DNA from: Bdellovibrionaceae bacterium UBA1609 | Lineage (GTDB): Bacteria > Bdellovibrionota > Bdellovibrionia > Bdellovibrionales > UBA1609 | DNA length: 64,000 bases | Assembly (NCBI GenBank): GCA_002321895.1 | Contig: DCMZ01000008.1 | Span: 186,001-250,000 of the forward strand | Direction of reading: 5' to 3' | Shown here: in pieces, positions 9,268-17,513 of the stretch | Position numbering within the stretch: the first letter of the stretch is position 1 | How the letters are laid out: each line of letters begins with the position of its first letter | The notes under the pieces: generated by a model | Database searches by the model: none | The model's input: the letters and a program-made list of their open reading frames with translations, nothing else | Told to the model about the DNA's origin: nothing | Program-made: the position numbers and the translations under genes

Positions 9268-9296
9268 TTCGCTCCAGATAAATTGACTTACTATTT

Positions 9297-9427
9297 CGCA
9301 ATGAAGTTATAAAATCATCCATCACCAAAATACTCAAACATGCGAGTGGCACATCGGTTGCGTACGCAACCTTGTGCCATCCGAACTCGTTTTTGGCGAT
9401 GGAAAATTTTATAACTTAACTTCGCAA
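9297..9427. repeat. Long hairpin element A (inverted repeat with nested core hairpin)
   Basis: The outer arms at about 9297-9330 and 9391-9427 are complementary over about 35 bases, including a 12-base identity (AAGTTATAAAAT) and CCATC(A/G)CCAAAA. Nested inside is GGTTGCGTACGCAACC flanked by TGGCACA / TGTGCCA. The core TACGCAACCTT (9363) and GAACTCG (9383), 20 bases apart, recur 21 bases apart in the element at 62792-62940. Here it lies between the convergent ends of elbB and a lipoprotein gene. It could act as a bidirectional terminator, a structured RNA or a mobile palindrome. Confidence 0.7.
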
Positions 9428-9462
9428 TACCAAGACTAAGTGTACTTTTTTTGCGAAGACTT

Positions 9463-10416
9463 TTAGTTGGTTGGGCAGGGGTCTTCGCCATCTCCCAATG
9501 AAAAGTTTTTCGTGTAGACGCACTGGCGTATATATGCGCGGTTTTCATTGTCATTCAGTGTGACCCAAGAGCTATAGCAGTGGCTGACAGAGCCGTTATA
9601 AATTGGTCCACTGGTTGGCGAGTTCCAAAGGAAATCATCAAAGAACACGTCAAAGAAAGGAATTTCTGGAGCTAATTCCATTTCATGGGTGATGATTCTT
9701 TCCGCCTCTCCTTTGACTTGCACGACTTGCTTGTAGCTTTGTTTCGTCACATTGAGTTCACAGTTGGTAAGACCAGGGCAGCCCGCCTCTATCACGGCTT
9801 GAGGTGCTTGCTTTTTATACTGTTCGACCTTGAAATCATAAAACTTGTAACAGGCCACATCGTCTGTAGGAACACAGTCAAAATCGAGAGAGACAGAGGT
9901 GGCTCTTGTTTGGATTCCTAAATTGTTCATGCTTTTAGTAAGAACCTCTGAGAGCTGTAATTTTTTGGCTGTCGCTGGTAAAATGGAAGAATTAGTATTT
10001 ACACCTCTTAACTTTTGAGATGCTGAGCTCTCTTCCTTTGGAATGGTTATAGTGAAGTTTTGAACCACAGCCTCCTCTTCGTCGTAATAGAAGTCGTAGG
10101 AGTAAGCCAGGTTCACTCTAAATTCATCAGACGTTTCACAGAGAGCGTTGAACTGAGTTTCGAAATCAGCAATGGTTTCGGCACTGGTTTGGGTATTGGC
10201 CTTGGTATTCATTCGATAGTGTATGTACTCTCCCGGTCGTTTTTCGAAGTAGTTAACTTCGGAGAAAATAGCAAAGTGATCTTCCACGATCTGTTCGATG
10301 GGGATCTGGGTATCTTCACTGTAGCCTTTATTCTCTTCTTTTTTATCGTCTATACAGCCGAAAAGAGAAGTGACGATTGTGATTACGGTAGCGTATTTAA
10401 TTTGATTCATATTCAT
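9463..10416 (-). CDS. Putative lipoprotein of unknown function
   Basis: I chose the ATG at 10416, which directly follows the stop of the upstream acetyltransferase gene; the open frame runs further upstream but overlaps that gene. The N-terminus has a hydrophobic stretch ending in T-S-L-F-G-C, a lipobox, so the mature protein should be lipid-anchored. The rest (about 317 residues in all) is soluble and acidic, with several Cys pairs near the C-terminus. No family is recognised. It is probably co-transcribed with the GNAT gene. Confidence 0.7.
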   Translation of the reverse strand: MNMNQIKYATVITIVTSLFGCIDDKKEENKGYSEDTQIPIEQIVEDHFAIFSEVNYFEKRPGEYIHYRMNTKANTQTSAETIADFETQFNALCETSDEFRVNLAYSYDFYYDEEEAVVQNFTITIPKEESSASQKLRGVNTNSSILPATAKKLQLSEVLTKSMNNLGIQTRATSVSLDFDCVPTDDVACYKFYDFKVEQYKKQAPQAVIEAGCPGLTNCELNVTKQSYKQVVQVKGEAERIITHEMELAPEIPFFDVFFDDFLWNSPTSGPIYNGSVSHCYSSWVTLNDNENRAYIRQCVYTKNFSLGDGEDPCPTN

Positions 10417-10418
10417 TT

Positions 10419-11513
10419 TTACACCGAGTCCCATCCCCAAACCCACATGGGCAAAGGTAAGATTTTTTCAATGATTTGTCGTGTTTCGGGGTCGAAGTCT
10501 TTCAACTGATTGGGTGTGCTTGGACCAAAAATAAGAGAAGTGATTTCTTGGAGAGAATCCGTTTGATATGTCTTTCCTTTTCTACCTATGACAAACTGAT
10601 CTCCCTCATGGGCTTCTAAGACGAAGTCTACCAATCCAACAGAGCGTGCATAGTTTGTAATCTTTAGGAACAAAGAGCGAGCATTCAGAATTTTAAACAT
10701 TCCTAAATACCCATGATTACTTTTAAATCCAAGACCTTGCAGTTGCCTATGTAGATTCTGAGAATGTAGGGGGGCTATAAACGTGTAAGACATATTGTTC
10801 TTTTTCTGCATAAAAGATATGAGAGAAAAGAGGTCGGGAAGGTCTCCACCCCATTCGTGAATGTAACCATGCAGATCGATGCCCTTACCCTCTACGGCAT
10901 AGGCTCTCAGTCGATTGCTCGCATCCCAAGCCGTGTAGACACGCATAGCAGGAATGGAAAGATATTTCTGAATGTCGGAAGCATTTCTAAGACTGACCAC
11001 TGTATGTTTGTTATAAAGTTGGGCTATAGCTTGCGCAGAGACTCTATTACCTTCGATATAATTGAGAGGTTCCCCACTTTGACGAACCGGCCTATCTAGA
11101 TTGTAGCTAATTTCTGAACCCGCTAGCTGAAATCCCATTTTACTATAGAAGTCGTGTAAGTCAGTCCATAGCAATGCGAAATCACAACCTCTTTCGGCGC
11201 CCGCCTCGAGGCAATTCAGGATGGTTTTTTTTGATAGGCCTTGATTCCTATATTTAGAGTCAGTGACAACACTGCCAATGGTGGCCACTTTGAATAAACT
11301 CATTGGTGATTTAATGATGAGGTCTCTGGCCAAGGCGTGAGAAACAATTTTTTGCTCATCTTTCACAATGTGCATATTGAGGTGATTGTGTGGGGTGATT
11401 GCCGTTGGATATTCATTGGCAATGGACCACTCTTGATCTGGTCGCAGTTGTTCATTGAGAAAGCTGACAATGTGACTGTAGTCTTCTGATCTTGAGGGTT
11501 TTGGTCCTTCCAT
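10419..11513 (-). CDS. GNAT family N-acetyltransferase (Eis-like outline)
   Basis: The 364-residue protein has a GNAT domain in its N-terminal half. The acetyl-CoA loop is seen as I-G-S-V-V-T-D followed by R-N-Q-G-L-S near residue 90-100, and F-Y-S-K-M-G-F near 130 is a typical GNAT strand-turn. The C-terminal half may be a second degenerate GNAT or sterol-carrier-like domain, as in Eis-type enzymes. The substrate is unknown. A GGAGG site lies upstream of the ATG. Confidence 0.75.
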   Translation of the reverse strand: MEGPKPSRSEDYSHIVSFLNEQLRPDQEWSIANEYPTAITPHNHLNMHIVKDEQKIVSHALARDLIIKSPMSLFKVATIGSVVTDSKYRNQGLSKKTILNCLEAGAERGCDFALLWTDLHDFYSKMGFQLAGSEISYNLDRPVRQSGEPLNYIEGNRVSAQAIAQLYNKHTVVSLRNASDIQKYLSIPAMRVYTAWDASNRLRAYAVEGKGIDLHGYIHEWGGDLPDLFSLISFMQKKNNMSYTFIAPLHSQNLHRQLQGLGFKSNHGYLGMFKILNARSLFLKITNYARSVGLVDFVLEAHEGDQFVIGRKGKTYQTDSLQEITSLIFGPSTPNQLKDFDPETRQIIEKILPLPMWVWGWDSV

Positions 11514-11698
11514 GGGTCCTCCTTGACTTATATATATTTTAATTGTTTTTTTGAGGAGGCTCTATCCGGCAAAGTCACTTCAGGACTGCTGTCGGAGCTA
11601 GTTTCTGCTAACAAACAGGTGTGGCTATTGAGAGAAGAAATCACTTTTAACAAGTTCTTATTTACTCAAAAGCGAGAGTTGGTTAAAACCAAAGTCCT

Positions 11699-12442
11699 AT
11701 GGCTAATGTGAATTCTAAAAAGAAAAGCAAATCTGTGAGAAAGAAAAAGGTCGCTAAAGGTCCAGCGATCAATCCGGTTTTGTCTCAATTTTCTCTTCGA
11801 TCGAAAAAGGGAAAGGCGGAACATTTAGCAGCTACTGTGGAAATATTAAAGCGATATTACCCCGAAGCCCATTGCGCCTTAAATTACACAACTCCGCATG
11901 AGCTTTTGATTGCAACCATTTTGAGCGCACAATGTACTGATGAAAGAGTAAATATTGTAACGGAAACACTTTTCAAAAAATACCCAACTGTTCAAGCTTT
12001 TGCTGAGGCTAATTTGAAAGAAATGGAGATGGATGTAAAGTCCACGGGATTTTACAGAAACAAAGCTAAGAACATTATTGCCTGCTGCCAGTCTTTGATG
12101 AGTGAGCATAATGGTGAAGTGCCTCGTTCTCTTGAGGATCTAGTTCAGCTGGGGGGAGTTGGTCGGAAGACAGCTAATGTAGTCCTTGGAAATGCTTTCG
12201 GGATCGCCTCTGGAGTTGTTGTAGACACTCATGTGACTCGGCTAAGCAATCGATTGGGTTGGGTAAAGGGTAGGGACGCAGTAAAAATTGAGCGGCAACT
12301 CAATGAATTGGCAGATTCTTCCATTTGGATAATGCTTCCTCATTATTTAATTTCTCATGGTAGATCCATCTGTAAAGCCAGAAAGCCACAATGTGATAAC
12401 TGTTTTTTGGATGAGATGTGTCCGCGCCGACCTTACAATTAG
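11699..12442 (+). CDS. nth: Endonuclease III
   Basis: This DNA glycosylase/AP lyase removes oxidised pyrimidines. The 247-residue protein has a 25-residue Lys-rich N-terminal extension before the usual fold. The helix-hairpin-helix L-G-G-V-G-R-K-T-A contains the catalytic Lys near 155. The catalytic Asp is in V-V-D-T-H near 175. The [4Fe-4S] cluster loop near 225-241 has the exact C-x6-C-x2-C-x5-C spacing. Its stop overlaps the stop of the convergent DUF3095 gene by four bases. A second helix-hairpin-helix glycosylase, mutY, lies near 28 kb. Confidence 0.95.
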   Translation: MANVNSKKKSKSVRKKKVAKGPAINPVLSQFSLRSKKGKAEHLAATVEILKRYYPEAHCALNYTTPHELLIATILSAQCTDERVNIVTETLFKKYPTVQAFAEANLKEMEMDVKSTGFYRNKAKNIIACCQSLMSEHNGEVPRSLEDLVQLGGVGRKTANVVLGNAFGIASGVVVDTHVTRLSNRLGWVKGRDAVKIERQLNELADSSIWIMLPHYLISHGRSICKARKPQCDNCFLDEMCPRRPYN

Positions 12443-13617
12443 ATTTTTGAATGAGAGATTTGCTGTTTTAGTTGTAAGGCCGCCATGGCATAACCGCCAC
12501 CACCACCGTCTATAAAGTGAATATGTCCCTCTTTGGATTCTGACGTGTAAAGCATGCAAGTCATTATTGCTTCATTACTTTGATGAATGCCGTAATAGAT
12601 ATAACCGTTTTGGTGAAGACGCTTAAGTTCCGATTCAATCTGATTCAATTGTTCGTTGGAGCAATCGATCACCATCCTTAAAGTCTCATCGAATTTTTTA
12701 AAATCACTATTTCTGACCATTTCTCTTTGGTAGTTTTTAGTCAGGGGTGAGCCTAATATACGGTCCAAATGAATGAAAAGATTCACTATCAATATCGACA
12801 AAACGTTGTATAGAAAGTGTAAGGGTTTAAATCTCTTAGATTTGTTTAACTTTACTTCTATTTTGAATGTTTTAGGGATCCAGCTCCAACTCACCTTGCT
12901 GAGTAAAATGGGTTTAGAGTGGACGAACTCATTCCCGGTCACTGTGTAGAGCATTTGCAATACTTCCGAGAGAATTTTTTGCGGGGGTAATGTTTCGGAA
13001 TTTCTTGGTTGAACAAGTAAAGATATGATTTGCCCATTAGAACTAGCGAAAGGCTCTAGTCGGCATGAAAGTCCATTGAGATTGGGTGAGTCTAAAGACT
13101 CATCCGGTTTTATGAGGTGTGCATCGGGATGGCCGCTTTTTATTAAATCTTCAGCAAGAGTTAAGCCGGTGCCAAAAAACTGTGCTAGAGAAGTCCCGGG
13201 ACTTAACGAATAACGACCCATGCGTAGGCTGGCGTTCTGTTTGTAGAGCGTAGATACAGGAACATAGCCCACTCTTAGATCCAGTTGGAACTCATTCACT
13301 GAAATTCTTTGTAGTTGATTGAGAGGAACCAAGACTCGATCAAGTAGACTTTTAGGGATGACGATAGTGGATCCGTCTCCACCAAAAACAAACGGAAACA
13401 GAGAGGTGCCTAGCTCATTTAAAACGCAGGTGATACTCGCCGCTCCGATCATATTGACCTGCTTGTATCGACCCTCCTGAATGGCTTTGGTGGACCCCTT
13501 TACATCGGTAATAATGACAATCCAATCATCGGGTACATCAATGAATCGTTGATCATTGGTGAGCTGTTCGAATTCAGAAAAGTCTTCTAGTTCTTGATAA
13601 ATCCGCAAATCTTTCAC
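12439..13617 (-). CDS. DUF3095 family protein, class III nucleotide cyclase-like
   Basis: The 392-residue protein starts at a GTG; no clear ribosome binding site is visible. The N-terminal 130 residues carry the DUF3095 signature: P-D-D-W-I-V-I-I-T-D-V-K-G-S-T-K-A-I, then E-G-R-Y-K-Q-V-N and F-V-F-G-G-D-G-S-T. The D-V-K-G-S-T and G-G-D-G segments resemble the metal-binding strands of class III adenylate/guanylate cyclases, and family members are often labelled adenylate cyclase. Activity is not established. The gene ends inside the nth stop region. Confidence 0.8.
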   Translation of the reverse strand: MKDLRIYQELEDFSEFEQLTNDQRFIDVPDDWIVIITDVKGSTKAIQEGRYKQVNMIGAASITCVLNELGTSLFPFVFGGDGSTIVIPKSLLDRVLVPLNQLQRISVNEFQLDLRVGYVPVSTLYKQNASLRMGRYSLSPGTSLAQFFGTGLTLAEDLIKSGHPDAHLIKPDESLDSPNLNGLSCRLEPFASSNGQIISLLVQPRNSETLPPQKILSEVLQMLYTVTGNEFVHSKPILLSKVSWSWIPKTFKIEVKLNKSKRFKPLHFLYNVLSILIVNLFIHLDRILGSPLTKNYQREMVRNSDFKKFDETLRMVIDCSNEQLNQIESELKRLHQNGYIYYGIHQSNEAIMTCMLYTSESKEGHIHFIDGGGGGYAMAALQLKQQISHSKI

Positions 13618-13741
13618 TTTAAAATGATGTCATGCTTTCGGGAAAAACCCTAGTTGGAGCGACAGGGACACGGCGCGCATTTTTTATTGGCGAGTGGGAG
13701 TATGGATGACTTGTGAGAACCTGGTCCTGTAAACTAATTCC

Positions 13742-14224
13742 ATGATTGTTTCATTTTTTGAGAGTATTAAGTACATAGGACATCAATATCCGTTGGCCTT
13801 CTTTAGAATCTATTTAGGGTTTCACTTTTTTGGAGTCGCCATTGACCGCACTCAAAATGGATTTTTGGAGCGTCCTCAGCTTTCGGGTATGATTCAGGAG
13901 TATTTGCCAGCAAGTGCTGCTTCGGATTGGTATAAGTCTCTGTTGGAAACAATAGTTGTTCCTCAGTGGCATTTTTTCGCATACACCATCACTTATTTGG
14001 AATTCATTATAGCGGCCGCTCTCATTGTGGGTTTTCTAGTAAGACCCGTTTCTATCGTGGCGATTGTGCTTTGTTTAAATTTTATTTATATTTCGGACCC
14101 AAGTATGGCACTTTTATATAAAATTTTTGTAGCCATTTTCGTCACATTGGCCTGGCTGGGAGCTGGCCGGTGTCTAGGTGTAGATTATTATTTCTTCAAG
14201 CGACAACGAGGGCTTTGGTTCTAA
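13742..14224 (+). CDS. DoxX family membrane protein
   Basis: The 160-residue protein has four predicted membrane segments and the DoxX landmarks R-I-Y-L-G-F-H-F-F near the N-terminus, F-L-V-R-P in the middle loop and G-A-G-R-C-L-G-V-D-Y-Y near the C-terminus. DoxX-type proteins are inner-membrane subunits linked to quinone or thiosulfate redox chemistry, or are of unknown function. It stands just upstream of the thiamine riboswitch but does not obviously belong to that operon. Confidence 0.8.
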   Translation: MIVSFFESIKYIGHQYPLAFFRIYLGFHFFGVAIDRTQNGFLERPQLSGMIQEYLPASAASDWYKSLLETIVVPQWHFFAYTITYLEFIIAAALIVGFLVRPVSIVAIVLCLNFIYISDPSMALLYKIFVAIFVTLAWLGAGRCLGVDYYFFKRQRGLWF

Positions 14225-14289
14225 GGATTTCCAAGGCGAAATTGCTATACATACCTACATAATTATGCGACGAATAAAGTCATGAATCC

Positions 14290-14366
14290 AATGGGGAGCT
14301 ACGGCTGAGAGTTGTGCATGCACAAGACCCAAAGACTTGATCCAGGTAATGCTGGCGTAAGGAGAG
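14290..14366 (+). promoter_or_regulatory. TPP riboswitch (THI box) controlling thiBPQ
   Basis: The sequence follows the THI-box consensus in order: GGGGAGC at 14293, GGCTGAGAG at 14303, a variable P3-type hairpin (TTGTGCATGCACAA), GACCC at 14327, then CTTGATCCAGGTAATGCTGG and CGTAAGGAGA. The 3' end of the aptamer contains the AAGGAG ribosome binding site (14359-14364) of the following gene, seven bases from its GTG start. Thiamine pyrophosphate binding would therefore be expected to block translation initiation. Confidence 0.93.
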
Positions 14367-14371
14367 TTCGA

Positions 14372-15373
14372 GTGAAAATCAAAATGGCTCTAAGCCTCTT
14401 TTTTTTGACGATATTGGGCTGCAAGAAGTCGATTCCTCCAGAAAAATCATTGGTCGTTTATACCCATTCTTCGTTTCTCGCATCCTATGGACCTGGAGTT
14501 GAGATTGCCGAGAAATTCAAAAAGGAAACCGGTATAGATGTTCAGATGATTGATGCGGGTGACTCGGGCTTAATTCTGCAAAGGTTGCGATTGGAGGAAT
14601 CCACTCGGGTGGATGTGATTGTAGGTATAGATCAACTCTCGATGGTCGACGCTGAAAAAGACATTGAGTGGAAAAAGTTGAATATGCCCACTCTAGAGAA
14701 GCATCCCAATTTTCCTGAAGGGAATTGGGGGCCATTTATACCCTATGACTGGGCTCCTCTGACTTTTGTTTACAAGGATGACCGTCTTGCGGGTATCGAT
14801 TCTTGGAATGATCTTTTAGAGGATAAGTGGGAAAAAAAGTTGGCGATTCATGATCCCAGATTAAGTACTCCCGGGTTACAGTTGTTGTTTGCCATTCACG
14901 AAATAAATAAAAAAGAAACACTAGCGTATCTAAAGAAATTTAAAAAAAGTGTCTATAGAGTGGCTCCCTCTTGGTCGTCAGGATACAGCCTGTTTCAAAA
15001 AGGTAAGGCCTCTGGAGTTTTTTCTTATCTGACATCTCCGGTATATCACAAGATCAATGAAGATAACGATAGATACCATAGTGTCGTGTTTGAAGAGGGG
15101 CATCCTGTTCAAGTGGAACTTGTGGGAGTGCCCGAACGGTGTGTGAATTGCGAGGGTGCTAAGAAGTTCGCGGCGTTTCTTTTAAGTGCTGAATCCCAGA
15201 AAGCATTGATGTTGAAGAACATAATGTTACCAGTGCGTGCTGGAGTGGTGGATGGTACGGAGTTCGCTAAACTTCCAAAAGTAAAAACATTGCCCATGTC
15301 CTCAGCACTCAGGTTTGCGCACGATAAGAAGTCAAAAGTAGGTATTTGGTTAGAGAGCATTAAAGAGGATTGA
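14372..15373 (+). CDS. thiB: Thiamine ABC transporter substrate-binding lipoprotein
   Basis: I place the start at the GTG at 14372 because the AAGGAG site at the end of the riboswitch is seven bases upstream; the open frame continues into the riboswitch but is not used. The resulting 333-residue protein begins with a signal sequence ending in T-I-L-G-C, a lipobox. V-V-Y-T-H-S-S-F, followed by an R-L-R-L-E-E segment and D-V-I-V-G-I-D, matches the ThiB/TbpA branch of family-1 binding proteins. It captures thiamine or its phosphates outside the inner membrane for ThiP and ThiQ. The riboswitch upstream strongly supports the substrate. Confidence 0.9.
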   Translation: MKIKMALSLFFLTILGCKKSIPPEKSLVVYTHSSFLASYGPGVEIAEKFKKETGIDVQMIDAGDSGLILQRLRLEESTRVDVIVGIDQLSMVDAEKDIEWKKLNMPTLEKHPNFPEGNWGPFIPYDWAPLTFVYKDDRLAGIDSWNDLLEDKWEKKLAIHDPRLSTPGLQLLFAIHEINKKETLAYLKKFKKSVYRVAPSWSSGYSLFQKGKASGVFSYLTSPVYHKINEDNDRYHSVVFEEGHPVQVELVGVPERCVNCEGAKKFAAFLLSAESQKALMLKNIMLPVRAGVVDGTEFAKLPKVKTLPMSSALRFAHDKKSKVGIWLESIKED

Positions 15374-15378
15374 GCCAC

Positions 15379-16827
15379 ATGTATAAGTACTGGCTCTGGA
15401 TTTTTCTGTTTATCAGTCCTTATCCTATTCTTTTATTTAAGGTGAATGACTTTGCTCTTCCTCCTTGGTCCGAGTTTGAGAGGGTGCTTTATTTATCTTT
15501 TGTACAGAGTTTTTTCAGTGCCTCATTGGCCCTAATATTTGGGTTTTTAGGAGCTTTAGGTTTATTGAGTTGGTCCCAATCCAAGCGTTTTGAATCCTTG
15601 AGAACCTTTATAACTCTACCTAATTTTATTCCACCACTTTTTGTTCTCCTGTCGGTGATTAATATTTTTGAGAGTGTTGGTTCATTCCCTTTTGGGTTGT
15701 TTGGGGTGGTATTTATTCATGTTCTTCTGAATGTGGGATTATGCGCAGTCATCATTGAAAGGCTCATCAGAGAAAATGTAGGTGGAACTTGGGAGTTGGC
15801 TCAAGTGGAGGGTGCAGGTTTAGCCTCCTTCTATTGGTATGGTATCATCACCTACTTAAAGAGGGACTTGCTGTCTTTGTTTATATTTGTATTTGCACTG
15901 AGTCTCACTGGATTTACCGTCCCGCTTTTGGCTGGAAATATTGAACCTTTGAGTTTATCCATTTACCTATTCAATAAATTGCGCTTAGAGGGGGATTGGG
16001 GGCAAGCTCTGTTTTTAGCCCTTTTTGAATCAACGGTTCTCTACTTATTTACGTTACTGAAAACAAAGCCCATTTTAAATATAGGTAGACCACTGATGTA
16101 CAGAGGTTTTAAAGGATTATCTCTCCCTGGTGTGGCTTGGGCTTTGGCAACCATAACTTTGATTCTACTTTTGGGGGACATCACGGGATGGGTGAGTGGA
16201 GTCGAGCAGTTATTCGGGGACTCAGTGATTCTGCCTCGATTTGGAGGGGCTGCTCTTTACACTTTCTCAATTGGAATGGCGACCGGTCTTCTTAGTTTTA
16301 TGTCGTTTCTTTTATTAGCGGGATACTTTTTCCATTTTCGATTGTTTCGTTTTTTTGGCTTCTATAATTCACCATCCCCGATTTTCTTAGGGTTTGTATT
16401 TTTATTAGCCCTTCCTGAAGTCGGCAGAGGGATTCAGTTAGTATGCGGACTCTGGCTGTTATTTTTTCCTTTATTGTTTAGAATGTACGGGAGAGCATTT
16501 ATCGAGCCATTGCAAAAGCAAATTGAAGTAGCAAAGGTTCATGGTGCTGGATCGGGATTGATTTTAAAATCAATTCTCTTTCCACAAATGGTTCAACCCT
16601 TGTGCTGGCTAAGTGGTGTGGCTGCTTTTTGGGGAGCGGGTGATTTTGCTTTATCACGAGTTTTGTTGGGACAGGATCGAACATTAGCATTATTGGTGGA
16701 AACCCTATTAGGGGCCTATCGATTAGATATGGCCACTGTTGTGGCCCTGGCGATGCTATTAGTGGGTGCTGTTTGTATGGGTTTATTTGTGGGAGCTGGC
16801 TATGTCTATCGTAAAAAATATGTTTAA
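15379..16827 (+). CDS. thiP: Thiamine ABC transporter permease
   Basis: I chose the ATG at 15379, nine bases after a GAGGA site that lies in the end of thiB. The 482-residue membrane protein has about twelve hydrophobic segments arranged as two permease halves, as in other ThiP/FbpB-type fused permeases. The EAA-like coupling loops are visible as E-L-A-Q-V-E-G-A-G near residue 150 and E-V-A-K-V-H-G-A-G near 395. Its end overlaps the thiQ start by 26 bases. Confidence 0.88.
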   Translation: MYKYWLWIFLFISPYPILLFKVNDFALPPWSEFERVLYLSFVQSFFSASLALIFGFLGALGLLSWSQSKRFESLRTFITLPNFIPPLFVLLSVINIFESVGSFPFGLFGVVFIHVLLNVGLCAVIIERLIRENVGGTWELAQVEGAGLASFYWYGIITYLKRDLLSLFIFVFALSLTGFTVPLLAGNIEPLSLSIYLFNKLRLEGDWGQALFLALFESTVLYLFTLLKTKPILNIGRPLMYRGFKGLSLPGVAWALATITLILLLGDITGWVSGVEQLFGDSVILPRFGGAALYTFSIGMATGLLSFMSFLLLAGYFFHFRLFRFFGFYNSPSPIFLGFVFLLALPEVGRGIQLVCGLWLLFFPLLFRMYGRAFIEPLQKQIEVAKVHGAGSGLILKSILFPQMVQPLCWLSGVAAFWGAGDFALSRVLLGQDRTLALLVETLLGAYRLDMATVVALAMLLVGAVCMGLFVGAGYVYRKKYV

Positions 16828-17446
16828 GGGATATCGTGAAAAGGACTTCCAGTTTGATATGCATATCGAGCATCTTGAATGGGAGGACTCTGGGATTACG
16901 GCTTTGCGTGGTCCTTCCGGCTCAGGAAAGTCGACTTTTTTTAGGCTGCTTTTGGGCTTAGAGCCTTGTCCGGGCATGGAATGGTGGTTGAACGAAAAAA
17001 ATCTAGCAGATCTTCCGGTGGCCCAGCGCCAGCTGGGTGTGGTCTTTCAAACCTATGAGTTGTTTCCGCATATGACTGCACGACAAAATATTTTGTTTGC
17101 AGGGAAGGCGAGAGGTCAGAATGCCAAAGCGACCGAAGCTAGAATGCTAGAGCTATCGGATCAACTGGAGATTCGTGAGAATCTAGATCAGTCTGCACAA
17201 AATTTATCAGGTGGCCAGAAACAACGGGTCGCTTTGATTAGAGCTATGGTAGCTCCCATTCAATATTTGTTTTTGGACGAACCTTTTTCTGCATTAGATA
17301 GCGATCTAAGAGATTCAGCCCGGAAAATGGTTGGGGAGTTGGTGGAGAGGGAAAAAATCCCCACTCTTTTAGTGACCCATGATGAGCAGGATGTTCAAGC
17401 TTTAGCCCATCGTGAACTTAAAATTGAAAATGGTAGAATCCTTTAA
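16802..17446 (+). CDS. thiQ: Thiamine ABC transporter ATP-binding protein
   Basis: I chose the ATG at 16802 (214 residues), which has a GGGAG site upstream and overlaps the end of thiP. Walker A G-P-S-G-S-G-K-S-T lies near residue 37, the ABC signature L-S-G-G-Q-K-Q-R near 136, Walker B L-F-L-D-E-P next, then the D-loop S-A-L-D and switch His in V-T-H-D-E. It energises ThiB-ThiP thiamine uptake. It is the last gene of the riboswitch-controlled operon, and no thiamine synthesis genes are seen here. Confidence 0.9.
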   Translation: MSIVKNMFKGYREKDFQFDMHIEHLEWEDSGITALRGPSGSGKSTFFRLLLGLEPCPGMEWWLNEKNLADLPVAQRQLGVVFQTYELFPHMTARQNILFAGKARGQNAKATEARMLELSDQLEIRENLDQSAQNLSGGQKQRVALIRAMVAPIQYLFLDEPFSALDSDLRDSARKMVGELVEREKIPTLLVTHDEQDVQALAHRELKIENGRIL

Positions 17447-17513
17447 AAGAGAACAGGTTTTACTACCTGGAAACGGAATACCAGCAAAGTGTGTTCCTGT
17501 CCCATAAGGTGAT

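Noticed and set aside
11523..11711. 62-codon open frame starting at TTG before nth
   Set aside because: No ribosome binding site, no recognisable protein features, and its end overlaps the well-supported nth start.
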